The position numbers and the translations under genes were made by a program. Under the pieces are notes generated by a model. That model did no database searches, was not told the DNA's origin, and worked only from the letters and a program-made list of their open reading frames with translations. Positions 1 to 5,722 of a stretch of DNA of 5,722 bases are shown here, piece after piece. Origin of the DNA: Rhodospirillales bacterium (GTDB taxonomy: Bacteria > Pseudomonadota > Alphaproteobacteria > JAREAF01); assembly GCA_029240475.1 (NCBI GenBank), contig JAREAF010000229.1:1-5722 (forward strand). The letters run 5' to 3'. Position 1 is the first letter of the stretch; the number at the start of each line of letters is the position of its first letter.

Positions 1-809
1 AGATGCGCCTCGTCGAAGAAGAACACGACCTTGGGCTTGTCCAGATCGCCCGCCTCCGGCAGCTCCTCGAACAGCTCGGAGAGGAGCCAGAGCAGGAAGG
101 TGGCGTAGAGGCGCGGGCTGTTCACAAGCCGGTCGGCCGCGAGCAGGTTGATCCAGCCCATTCCATTCGGATCGGTGCGCATGAAATCGGCGAGCTGCAA
201 CGCCGGCTCGCCGAAGAACTGCTCCGCGCCCTGGCTTTCGAGCACCAGCAGCTGACGCTGGATCGCGCCGACCGAGGCCTTGCTGATGTTGCCGTAAGTG
301 CCGGTGAGCTCGCGCGCATTGTCGGCCAGGAACGCCATCAGCGCGCGCAGGTCCTTCAGGTCGAGCAGCAGCAGGCCCTGGTCGTCGGCGAGCTTGAATC
401 CCGCCGCGAGCACCCCGGCCTGCACGTCGTTCAGCTCGAGAAGGCGCGCGAGCAGGAGCGGGCCCATCTCGGATACCGTCGCGCGGATGGGATGGCCCTG
501 CTCGGCGAACAGGTCCCAGTACAGGGTCTGGAAGCCGCGATGCTGGTAGGGCTCGAGTCCGACCGCCCTGGCGCGCTCCTCGAAGCGCGGCTGCCCGCCG
601 CCGGCCTGGCTGATTCCGGAGAGGTCGCCCTTCACATCGGCCATGAAGACCGGCACGCCAGCGGCGGAAAAGCCCTCCGCCAGGACCTGCAGGGACACCG
701 TCTTGCCGGTGCCGGTGGCCCCCGCGATCAAGCCGTGGCGGTTGGCGTATTGGAGCCACAGGGATTGCGGCGCCTCGCCGCCGCGGCCCAGAAAGACGCC
801 GTCCGTCAT
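1..809 (-). CDS. HerA-like/DUF853 (YjgR-type) P-loop ATPase, C-terminal half outside window
   Basis: The visible 269 codons read MTDGVFLGRG at the start and run off the window at VVFFFDEAHL. A Walker A motif, GATGTGKT, lies at residues 30-37, followed by VFMADVKGDLSG at about 54-65, which is characteristic of the DUF853/YjgR family. A Walker B with DEAH (Asp266, Glu267) sits at the cut edge. Family members are about 500 residues, so roughly half is present. They belong to the HerA/FtsK superfamily of hexameric ATPases; the role of YjgR-type proteins is not firmly established, and DNA translocation is inferred from the fold. The ATG at 807-809 has a GGAG eight bases upstream (minus strand) and places Walker A at the usual distance from the N-terminus. 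A further upstream ATG is out of frame. The gene is transcribed divergently from the ZIP transporter gene. Family assignment is firm; biological role is not. Confidence 0.93.
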   Translation of the reverse strand, partial: MTDGVFLGRGGEAPQSLWLQYANRHGLIAGATGTGKTVSLQVLAEGFSAAGVPVFMADVKGDLSGISQAGGGQPRFEERARAVGLEPYQHRGFQTLYWDLFAEQGHPIRATVSEMGPLLLARLLELNDVQAGVLAAGFKLADDQGLLLLDLKDLRALMAFLADNARELTGTYGNISKASVGAIQRQLLVLESQGAEQFFGEPALQLADFMRTDPNGMGWINLLAADRLVNSPRLYATFLLWLLSELFEELPEAGDLDKPKVVFFFDEAH

Positions 810-954
810 CGGATGCTCCCGCTCATCTTCTCGCCCGGCACTCTACAACACCGGGCCAGAGCAGCTATCTTCATCGACCGAGGGTCACGCGCTCAGCGGC
901 TACGGCGCTCCCGAGACCAGGCTGGTGAACCACTCCGGAGCGGCGAGCGCCTCG
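810..954. other. divergent intergenic region
   Basis: These 145 bases separate the divergent ATPase and ZIP transporter genes, so promoters for both must lie here or just inside the genes. I looked for sigma-70-like -35/-10 pairs, a GGAAC-N16-17-CGTT motif and a Zur-like AT-rich palindrome, and found no convincing match. The only motif I would point to is the weak GGAG before each start. Confidence 0.6.
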
Positions 955-1749
955 ATGAGCATGTCAGTGACGGCGGCCGGCTTTGCGGGCAGCCTTGCCG
1001 CCGGGGCGGCGACCGGCCTCGGCACCATCCCCATCTTCCTGTTGAGCCGCAGCATCGCCGAGCGCCAGGAAGCCCTCTTCCTGAGCTTCGCGGCGGGCGT
1101 GATGCTGGGCGCATCCTTCTTCTCGCTCCTCATCCCAGCCCTCGGCGCTGCGCAGGCGCTCGGTTTCGGCAAGGCGCCGGCGACCCTGATCGCCGTGGCG
1201 GGGCTGCTCAGCGGCGCGGGGGCGATCTGCCTCGTGCACCAGCTGCTGCCCCACGAGCATTTCCATCTCGGCCCGGACGGCGCGCTGGCGACGGCGCGGA
1301 TGCGGGTGCGGCGCGTCTGGCTGTTCGTGGCCGCGATCACGCTGCACAACCTGCCGGAGGGGCTGGCGGTCGGCGTCAGCTTCGGCAGCGGCGACTTCGC
1401 GGCAGGAGCCAAGGTGGCGACGGGCATCGGGTTGCAGAATATGCCCGAGGGCCTGGCGGTCGCCGCTTCGCTCGCGGCCAGCCTGGGCTATCCCCGCTGG
1501 AAGGCGGCGGGGATCGCCACCCTGACCGGGCTCGTCGAGCCGATCGCGGGGCTCGCCGGCGCCGCGACCGTTGCGGCGGCGCAGATCCTCCTGCCCTGGG
1601 GCCTTGCCTTTGCGGCGGGAGCCATGCTCTTCGTGATCAGCCGCGAGATCATCCCCGAGACGCACAATACGGGGCGCGGCAACGTGATCACGACCGCCTT
1701 GCTGCTTGGCCTCTGCGTGATGATGTTCCTGGATATCGTCCTCTCATGA
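955..1749 (+). CDS. ZIP-family divalent metal transporter (ZupT/GufA-like)
   Basis: This 264-residue membrane protein has about eight hydrophobic segments (roughly 8-28, 38-62, 74-94, 121-142, 153-175, 186-207, 211-229 and 243-262), as expected for ZIP carriers. The metal-binding signatures are clear: HNLPEG at 131-136 in TM4, QNMPEG at 161-166 in TM5, a GLVEP motif at 192-196, and EIIPE followed by THN at 231-238. A His-rich loop, HQLLPHEHFH (95-104), lies between TM3 and TM4, where ZIP proteins often carry a metal-sensing loop. The family moves Zn2+ and related divalent cations into the cytoplasm; the specific metal cannot be read from sequence. The start is the ATG at 955; an ATG at 961 and a GTG at 925 are in-frame alternatives. 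A GGAG at 937-940 is rather far from 955, so the start is uncertain by a few codons. The open frame continues upstream, but that part does not look like protein sequence. The TGA stop overlaps the next ATG. Confidence 0.92.
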   Translation: MSMSVTAAGFAGSLAAGAATGLGTIPIFLLSRSIAERQEALFLSFAAGVMLGASFFSLLIPALGAAQALGFGKAPATLIAVAGLLSGAGAICLVHQLLPHEHFHLGPDGALATARMRVRRVWLFVAAITLHNLPEGLAVGVSFGSGDFAAGAKVATGIGLQNMPEGLAVAASLAASLGYPRWKAAGIATLTGLVEPIAGLAGAATVAAAQILLPWGLAFAAGAMLFVISREIIPETHNTGRGNVITTALLLGLCVMMFLDIVLS

Positions 1750-2561
1750 GCCTGGCGCGCGAGCGATTCTGGCAGGCGGCCGAATGGACCGTGCTGCGCA
1801 TCGGGGCGGGAGTCAGCATCGCCGCCCGCCTGGGCCTGCTCGAGATCAAAACCCTATTGGTGATCCTGCTGTTCGCCGGCGCGGCCTGGGGCTTCGCCGA
1901 GATCGCCGACGAAGTCGGCGAAGGCGAGACGCGCAGCTTCGACGAAGCGGTGCTGCTGGCCATGCGCGAGCCCGGCGACACCAACGACCCCATCGGCCCG
2001 CGCTGGTTCGAGGAGGCGGCGCGCGACGTCACCGCGCTGGGCGGGCTCACCGTGCTCCTTCTGGTCACGCTTTCCTCGGCGGCCTACATGCTGATGGCGC
2101 GCCGGCCCAGGATGGCGCTCCTCCTGACGCTCTCGGTCGTCGGTGCGCAGATCCTCAGCAGCGCCCTGAAGCATGGGTTTGCGCGGCCACGACCCGACCT
2201 CATCGCGCACGAGGCCTATGTCTACACGGCAAGTTTTCCCAGCGGCCATTCGGTGATGGCGGCGGCCACATATCTGACACTCGGCGCGCTGCTGGCGCAG
2301 GTGCAAAGCCGCCGGAAGCAGAAGATGTTCCTCTTGGGCTTGGCCATGGCGCTGGCGATTCTGGTCGGCTTCAGCCGGATCTATCTCGGCGTTCACTGGC
2401 CCACCGACGTGCTGGCCGGCTGGACGGTCGGGGCAGGCTGGGCGGCGCTGGTCTGGCTGGTCGCCCGGGTCCTGCAAAGGCGCGGGCTGCTCCGCCATGC
2501 CTCCGGCGAGACCGAAATCCCACCCCCTTCGGAAAGTTCTTCCTCCTCGAACGTTACATAG
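1746..2561 (+). CDS. PAP2-family membrane phosphatase
   Basis: The 271-residue protein carries all three catalytic motifs of the PAP2/acid phosphatase superfamily: KX6RP at 142-150 (KHGFARPRP), PSGH at 165-168, and SRX5HX3D at 210-221 (SRIYLGVHWPTD). The phosphohistidine nucleophile is expected to be His217, with His168 as acid/base. Hydrophobic segments lie at about 35-55, 100-117, 122-141, 169-186, 193-211 and 221-241, fitting the six-helix inner-membrane form whose active site faces the periplasm. Likely substrates are lipid phosphates or pyrophosphates such as phosphatidic acid, undecaprenyl pyrophosphate or lipid A phosphate; sequence does not choose among them. The start ATG overlaps the ZIP stop as ATGA (1746-1749) and has no good Shine-Dalgarno of its own, which suggests translational coupling. 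The C-terminus is a short Pro/Ser-rich tail whose codons overlap a putative promoter for the next gene. Confidence 0.94.
   Translation: MSLARERFWQAAEWTVLRIGAGVSIAARLGLLEIKTLLVILLFAGAAWGFAEIADEVGEGETRSFDEAVLLAMREPGDTNDPIGPRWFEEAARDVTALGGLTVLLLVTLSSAAYMLMARRPRMALLLTLSVVGAQILSSALKHGFARPRPDLIAHEAYVYTASFPSGHSVMAAATYLTLGALLAQVQSRRKQKMFLLGLAMALAILVGFSRIYLGVHWPTDVLAGWTVGAGWAALVWLVARVLQRRGLLRHASGETEIPPPSESSSSSNVT
2531..2555 (+). promoter_or_regulatory. putative EcfG (general stress sigma) promoter
   Basis: GGAAA at 2531-2535 and CGTT at 2552-2555 are separated by exactly 16 bases. The consensus for the alphaproteobacterial general stress sigma factor EcfG is GGAAC-N16-17-CGTT, so the match misses only the last -35 base. 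It lies 65 bases upstream of the DUF2934 start and in the same orientation. The motif is inside the last codons of the PAP2 gene, so chance and coding constraint must be considered. The match is observed; the function is inferred. Confidence 0.5.
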
Positions 2562-2608
2562 GCCCGGGGCGAGGGGCGGCTTTCGTCCCGCCGTGATGCT
2601 TTGAGTTC

Positions 2609-2614
2609 AGGAGG
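2609..2614 (+). promoter_or_regulatory. strong Shine-Dalgarno, AGGAGG
   Basis: A perfect AGGAGG ends five bases before the ATG at 2620. It overlaps an in-frame GTG at 2614, which rules that GTG out as the likely start and fixes the DUF2934 start at 2620. It is the strongest ribosome binding site in the window, suggesting high translation. Confidence 0.85.
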
Positions 2615-2619
2615 TGCCC

Positions 2620-3111
2620 ATGCCGGGCGGCGACGACAAGCAGCGGATTCGCGAGCGCGCTTACGAGCTCTGGGAGCGCGAGGGGCGCCCCCAAGGCCGC
2701 CACATGGATCATTGGGTGCAGGCCGAGCGGGAGGCCGAAGACCGCAGCGGGGCCGAGGGGACAGGGCGCCCCGGCGGCGATGCCGGGCTGTTCGGCGAGG
2801 AGCCCGGCGGAACGGCGCCCACGGGCCGTGGCGCGGGTCAGCCCTCGGGCGGAGCGGAGCGCGGCTTCGGCGCGGCCGGCGGTCTGGGCGGCACGGACAA
2901 TCTCGAAGGCATGCGGCGCGAGAGCGGGTCAGGGCAGGCGGACCAGGCCGCCATCGCGCGCGGGCCCGGCCGCATGGGCGCGACCGGCCAGCCCGCCCGA
3001 TCGGACGAGCCGGGACAGGGCGTGGTGGACAAGCCATCGCGCTCCCGACGCAGGACCGGCGAGGAGCTGAGCGAAGCGGGAGCGAAGCGCTCACAGCGGC
3101 GGAAGGAGTAG
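2620..3111 (+). CDS. DUF2934 protein with long low-complexity tail
   Basis: The 163-residue soluble protein begins with a DUF2934 motif at about residues 8-40: RIRERAYELWEREGRPQGRH followed by MDHWVQAERE. This short helical module is common in Alphaproteobacteria and has no established function. From about residue 41 onward the protein is rich in Gly, Arg, Ala, Glu, Pro and Ser, lacks hydrophobic segments, and looks disordered. It ends in a strongly basic stretch (RSRRRTGEEL at about 143-152, then KRSQRRKE at the C-terminus), which could contact nucleic acid, though that is inference. The ATG at 2620 is chosen because of the AGGAGG just upstream. The gene stands alone between the PAP2 gene and a repeat-filled gap, and a putative EcfG promoter precedes it. 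Codon-position bias beyond the DUF2934 part is harder to judge, but the frame stays open to TAG. Confidence 0.85.
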   Translation: MPGGDDKQRIRERAYELWEREGRPQGRHMDHWVQAEREAEDRSGAEGTGRPGGDAGLFGEEPGGTAPTGRGAGQPSGGAERGFGAAGGLGGTDNLEGMRRESGSGQADQAAIARGPGRMGATGQPARSDEPGQGVVDKPSRSRRRTGEELSEAGAKRSQRRKE

Positions 3112-3118
3112 CGATCTG

Positions 3119-3409
3119 CGCCTCTCCCGCCCGCGGGAGGGGCCGCGATGCTGGTCTGACTTCTGACCTTCACCCCCAATCCCACCCCTACCCCGTCGAG
3201 GGGGAGGGCAAAGAAGCCGCGCGGCGTGACCGGTGTCCTTCCTGAGTCTTCACCTCTCCCGCGCGCGCCTTGACCTCTCCCGTCCGGGTGAGGGCCGCGA
3301 GCGCGTCAGCGCCTTTCCACCTCTCCCGCGAGCGGGAGAGGTGTCTTGCGAATCTTTACCGGTCCTGGCTTCGCTTGGGCAGACCGTCCCCGCCGCACGG
3401 GCGAGGGTC
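3119..3409. repeat. cluster of related extragenic palindromes
   Basis: At least four inverted repeats share a CCTCTCCCG arm or a close variant: 3120-3143 (one internal T/G mispair), 3186-3208 (arms of C-runs and G-runs around CGTCGA, one mismatch), 3274-3293 (9-base arms, one mismatch) and 3318-3343 (perfect). A lone left arm lies at 3251-3262, identical over 12 bases to 3318-3329. A degraded member may lie at 3382-3409. The copies at 3121 and 3274 also share GGGCCGCGA just after the right arm (3140-3148 and 3292-3300), which supports common descent. They resemble the dispersed intergenic palindromes seen in high-G+C Alphaproteobacteria; whether they are mobile (REP/RAYT-like) is unknown. Confidence 0.7.
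3318..3343. repeat. perfect palindrome, CACCTCTCCCGC arms
   Basis: The left arm CACCTCTCCCGC (3318-3329) is exactly complementary to 3332-3343, with only GA between. As RNA or single-stranded DNA it would form an 11-base-pair stem closed by a four-base loop. No T-run follows, so it is not a canonical intrinsic terminator. It is the best-preserved member of the cluster. Confidence 0.85.
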
Positions 3410-3455
3410 AACACTCCTTGCGCCCGCGATCACCTCCAGAGATGATCGCCGCGCC

Positions 3456-4217
3456 ATGGAGCTGCCGCTCGACCTCCCCGCCCTCCTCTATCTCGCCGCC
3501 GTCGTCCTGATCGCGGCCTATGTGCGCGGCTTTGCGGGATTCGGCTTCGCGCTCATCTCCGTGCCCAGCCTCGCGCTGCTGCTGCCGCCCTCGGAGGTCG
3601 TGCCCGCGCTGTTCCTGACCTCGCTCGGCTCGGCCGCGCATCTAGTGCCGCGAGTCTGGAGTAATGTGCATTGGCGCAGCGTCAGCTGGATGCTGCTCGG
3701 CGCGGTCGCCGCAACGCCGGTCGGCGTCGCCCTGCTCTCGGCGATCCCGGCCGCCGAGATGCGCATCGCCATCGCGCTCGTCGTGCTGGTCACGGCCGTG
3801 CTGCTCTGGCAGGGCTTCGCGCTCCAGGTGGTTCCCGGCCGCGCACCCGCATTCGCCACGGGGATCGCATCCGGCTTCCTCAACGGCAGCGCCGGGATTG
3901 GCGGACCGCCCGTCGTTCTGTTCTATTTCTCATCGCCCACGGCGGGCGCGGTCGGACGCGCCTCGCTCATCGTCTATTTCTTCGTGCTCGACCTGGTCGG
4001 GATCGGAGCCACGGCCGCAGCCGGGCTGATCACGGCGAAGACCTTCCTGCTGGCGCTGCTGATCCTGCCGCCGCTGATGCTCGGCATCTGGGCCGGACAC
4101 CGCAAGTTCGTGGCGACCGACCCGGCCCTGTTCCGCAGGCTGGTCCTGCTGCTGCTGATCGCGCTGGCGGTCGCCACGGCCGGGAAAGCCTTTTACGAGC
4201 TGCGAGGCGCGGCATGA
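3456..4217 (+). CDS. TauE/SafE-type sulfite exporter-family permease
   Basis: This is a 253-residue, highly hydrophobic protein with about eight membrane segments. It shows the internal duplication typical of the TauE/SafE (DUF81) family: RGFAGFGFALISVP at 24-37 and SGFLNGSAGIGGPPVVLF at 139-156, each a Gly-rich motif at the start of one half. Members move sulfite, sulfoacetate or other organic anions across the inner membrane; direction and substrate cannot be deduced here. The ATG at 3456 is chosen because hydrophobic, family-like sequence begins right after it; the open frame reaches back to 3270, but that extension is repeat-derived. There is no strong Shine-Dalgarno before 3456 (only AGAG at 3438-3441), so the start is moderately sure. 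The stop overlaps the start of the downstream GTPase gene as ATGA. Confidence 0.9.
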   Translation: MELPLDLPALLYLAAVVLIAAYVRGFAGFGFALISVPSLALLLPPSEVVPALFLTSLGSAAHLVPRVWSNVHWRSVSWMLLGAVAATPVGVALLSAIPAAEMRIAIALVVLVTAVLLWQGFALQVVPGRAPAFATGIASGFLNGSAGIGGPPVVLFYFSSPTAGAVGRASLIVYFFVLDLVGIGATAAAGLITAKTFLLALLILPPLMLGIWAGHRKFVATDPALFRRLVLLLLIALAVATAGKAFYELRGAA

Positions 4218-5146
4218 GCGCGAAGGCGCCGACGCTCTCCGCCCTGACCGCGGGCGGCAAGCGCGCGCTCGCCGCCGCGCTCGCCCGCATCGAGGAGGCG
4301 CCGGAAGCCGAGGACACCATCGCGCTGCTCGACCAGGCCTGGGCGGCCGGGCGCGCACATGTGCTCGGCATCACCGGCCCGCCCGGCGTCGGCAAGTCCA
4401 CGCTCACCGCGTCCCTGATCCGCGCCTGGCGCGCGGCCGGCGAGCGGGTGGCGGTGATCGCGGTCGATCCCTCCTCCAAGATCAGCGGCGGCGCGCTCCT
4501 GGGCGACCGCATCCGCCTCGCCGTCGAGCCGGACGAGGGCCTCTTCATCCGCTCGATGGCCGCGCGCGACCGCTTGGGCGGGCTCGCGCCGGATACGGTC
4601 GCCGCCGCCGCGCTGATGCGCGCCGCCTTCGACCGCGTGCTGATCGAGACGGTCGGGGTCGGCCAATCAGAGACCGACATCGCGCTCGCGGCCGACACGG
4701 TGCTGCTGTGCATCCAGCCGGGCTCTGGAGACCTCGTGCAATTCATGAAGGCGGGCATCGTCGAGGTGCCGGACGTCATCGCGGTGACCAAGGCGGATAT
4801 GGGCGCCCCCGCCCAGCGCACGCTGCGCGAGGCGCGCACCATGCTGGGCGGCGTTCGTGAGGCGGGCGGCTGGAGGGTGCCGGTGCTGGCGACATCCGCC
4901 ACGGCGGGGACCGGCATCGGCGAGCTGCTCGCAGACATCGACCGGCACCGGGACTGGCTGCTCTCCGACACCCGCCTTGCCGCGCGTCGCGCCGACCGCG
5001 AGCGGCGCTGGCTGGAGGCCGCGTTGCGCGACCGCTTCGGCAGCGACGGCCTTCAGCGCATCGGAGCGATCGCCGAATCGGCCTCGATGTCGCCCTTTCA
5101 ACGGCTGCGGGACTTTTCGGCACAGCTGCGGAAGCAACGGAGCTGA
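4214..5146 (+). CDS. MeaB/ArgK-type G3E GTPase
   Basis: The 310-residue protein aligns along its length with MeaB/ArgK P-loop GTPases, the chaperones that gate cofactor loading and protect methylmalonyl-CoA mutase. Walker A is GPPGVGKS at 55-62; AVDPSS at 83-88 and GGALLGDRIRL at 92-102 follow; the switch III-like segment is IRSMAARDRLGGL at about 112-124; ETVGVGQSE is at 145-153. The G4 guanine-specificity motif is TKAD at 192-195 where the family usually has NKAD. TSATAGTGI at 227-235 is the G5 region. Length is normal (about 310-340). The C-terminal helical arm used for dimerisation is present. The start ATG overlaps the permease stop, with GAGG at 4204-4207 as ribosome binding site. No mutase gene is adjacent, so the client enzyme is unknown; it may be encoded elsewhere or be a different cobalamin enzyme. 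Confidence 0.93.
   Translation: MSAKAPTLSALTAGGKRALAAALARIEEAPEAEDTIALLDQAWAAGRAHVLGITGPPGVGKSTLTASLIRAWRAAGERVAVIAVDPSSKISGGALLGDRIRLAVEPDEGLFIRSMAARDRLGGLAPDTVAAAALMRAAFDRVLIETVGVGQSETDIALAADTVLLCIQPGSGDLVQFMKAGIVEVPDVIAVTKADMGAPAQRTLREARTMLGGVREAGGWRVPVLATSATAGTGIGELLADIDRHRDWLLSDTRLAARRADRERRWLEAALRDRFGSDGLQRIGAIAESASMSPFQRLRDFSAQLRKQRS
5139..5142 (+). promoter_or_regulatory. ribosome binding site deciding a TTG start
   Basis: GGAG lies seven bases before the TTG at 5150 and within the last codons of the GTPase gene. No ATG occurs in the transporter frame near the expected N-terminus, so this site is the main support for the TTG start. Confidence 0.65.
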
Positions 5147-5149
5147 CCC

Positions 5150-5722
5150 TTGGCAGAGGCTCCCGCCCGAACCGCCCGCCGCAGCGCCGCCGCCCGCTCG
5201 CCGCTCTTCGCTTGGGCGATCCTGCTGACGGCGGGCGTCAGTTGGGGCGCGACCTACTCCTTGGCCAAGCTCGCGACCCAGGACGGGGCGCACCCGCTCG
5301 GCATCGCGCTGTGGCAAGGCGGTGTCGGAGCGGCGCTGCTCGGCCTCGTGGAGGTGGTGCGCCGGCGCAGGCTGCCGCTGGACCGCCCTCACCTCCTCTT
5401 CTACCTCGTGTGCGGGCTGCTCGGCACGGCGATCCCATCGACGCTCTATTTCTACGCCGCGCCGCATCTGCCGGCGGGCGTGCTGGCGATCACGCTCGGC
5501 CTCACGCCGCTGCTCACCTTCGTCGGAGCCGTGTTCCTGAAGCTCGACCGCTATGCGACGGGGCGGCTCTTGGGCGTCTTTCTCGGGATCGCAGCGGTGC
5601 TGATGATCGCGCTGCCCGATGCAAGCCTGCCCGAACGCACTGCGGCCATCTGGGTTGTGGCCGCGCTCGCGGCTGCGCTCTCCTACGCGGCCGAGAACAT
5701 GATCATCGCCAAGTTCCGCCCG
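5150..5722 (+). CDS. EamA/DMT-family transporter, C-terminal part outside window
   Basis: An open frame of 191 codons runs from TTG at 5150 to the window end without a stop. After a short basic N-terminus (RTARRSAAARS at about 7-17) come hydrophobic segments at about 19-41, 49-70, 81-99, 106-130, 137-155 and 165-184. The first EamA repeat (about 20-155) is recognisable from SWGATYSLAKLA at 31-42, the LGTAIPSTLYFYA region at 91-103, and AGVLAITLGLTPLLTF at 109-124. The second repeat begins near 165 and is cut. EamA proteins are ten-helix metabolite exporters, so about 300 residues are expected. Substrate is unknown. The gene starts three bases after the GTPase stop, implying cotranscription. 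The TTG start is inferred from the GGAG and the spacing; no in-frame ATG occurs early enough. Confidence 0.9.
   Translation, partial: MAEAPARTARRSAAARSPLFAWAILLTAGVSWGATYSLAKLATQDGAHPLGIALWQGGVGAALLGLVEVVRRRRLPLDRPHLLFYLVCGLLGTAIPSTLYFYAAPHLPAGVLAITLGLTPLLTFVGAVFLKLDRYATGRLLGVFLGIAAVLMIALPDASLPERTAAIWVVAALAAALSYAAENMIIAKFRP

Larger units (their letters stand above)
3112..3455. other. non-coding gap filled with palindromic repeats
   Basis: No credible gene lies in these 344 bases. Open frames across it translate to Pro/Arg/Ser-rich text that derives from the palindromes and resembles no family I know. The content is a series of CCTCTCCC/GGGAGAGG-type inverted repeats listed separately. No hairpin is followed by a T-run, so I do not call a terminator, although the hairpins could slow transcription from the DUF2934 gene. 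The promoter of the downstream permease operon should lie near the right end; I could not identify it. Confidence 0.7.

Noticed and set aside
1..809. HerA-type ATPase as part of an anti-phage system such as those pairing HerA with SIR2 or a nuclease.
   Set aside because: The visible sequence is of the widespread DUF853/YjgR type, and no SIR2, nuclease or other effector gene is next to it on the visible side.
643..954. N-terminal extension of the ZIP protein back to an ATG at 643.
   Set aside because: The extension overlaps the ATPase gene on the other strand and lacks family-like or signal sequence; ZIP homology begins just after 955.
3..1745. Very long plus-strand open frame running into the PAP2 gene.
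   Set aside because: The part before 1746 is antisense to the ATPase gene and then out of frame with the ZIP gene; its Arg/Gly/Ala-rich translation matches no family. High G+C makes stop codons scarce. Only the part from ATG 1746 is real.
2512..2532. CCGAA/TTCGG inverted repeat near the end of the PAP2 gene.
   Set aside because: Five-base arms with an eleven-base loop are within chance expectation in this composition.
2575..2592. Hairpin after the PAP2 stop as a terminator (GGCGG/CCGCC).
   Set aside because: Only five base pairs with an eight-base loop and no following T-run; it also lies between a putative promoter and its gene.
3119..3409. CRISPR array.
   Set aside because: The repeats are palindromic, unequal in length and irregularly spaced, with no constant repeat-spacer pattern and no cas genes nearby.
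3233..3455. Small gene at 3233-3445 or N-terminal extension of the permease from 3270.
   Set aside because: Both read through the palindromic repeats and give Pro/Arg/Ser-rich text with no family resemblance.

Overview
The window is a very G+C-rich stretch of bacterial chromosome with tightly packed genes. High G+C, a DUF2934 protein behind an EcfG-type promoter match, and CCTCTCCC/GGGAGAGG palindromes between genes all point to an alphaproteobacterium (Rhizobiales or Rhodospirillales-like). This assignment is inferred from gene families and style; there is no rRNA or other marker gene here.

Layout. (1) Positions 1-809, minus strand: the N-terminal half of a HerA-like/DUF853 (YjgR-type) ATPase, cut by the window edge just after Walker B. 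(2) Positions 810-954: a divergent intergenic gap. (3) Positions 955-2561, plus strand: a two-gene unit of a ZIP-family metal transporter and a PAP2-family membrane phosphatase, joined by an ATGA stop/start overlap. (4) Positions 2620-3111: a small DUF2934 protein with a long Gly/Arg-rich tail. It has a strong AGGAGG ribosome binding site, and a GGAAA-N16-CGTT match to the alphaproteobacterial general-stress promoter lies in the end of the PAP2 gene. (5) Positions 3112-3455: a non-coding stretch holding a cluster of related CCTCTCCC/GGGAGAGG palindromes. (6) Positions 3456-5722: a second compact unit of a TauE/SafE-type permease, a MeaB/ArgK-type G3E P-loop GTPase (ATGA overlap), and an EamA/DMT-family transporter (3-nt gap, TTG start, cut by the window end).

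How the genes work together. Most products are inner-membrane proteins: metal uptake, lipid or pyrophosphate phosphatase, anion export or uptake, and metabolite efflux. The spacing implies two translationally coupled units, but no single pathway links them. MeaB normally loads or protects the adenosylcobalamin enzyme methylmalonyl-CoA mutase; no mutase gene is next to it here, and its G4 motif reads TKAD instead of the usual NKAD. I see no phage, IS, CRISPR, toxin-antitoxin or defence system. The best leads are the putative stress promoter with its DUF2934 gene, the palindrome cluster, and the mutase-free MeaB placed between two transporter genes.
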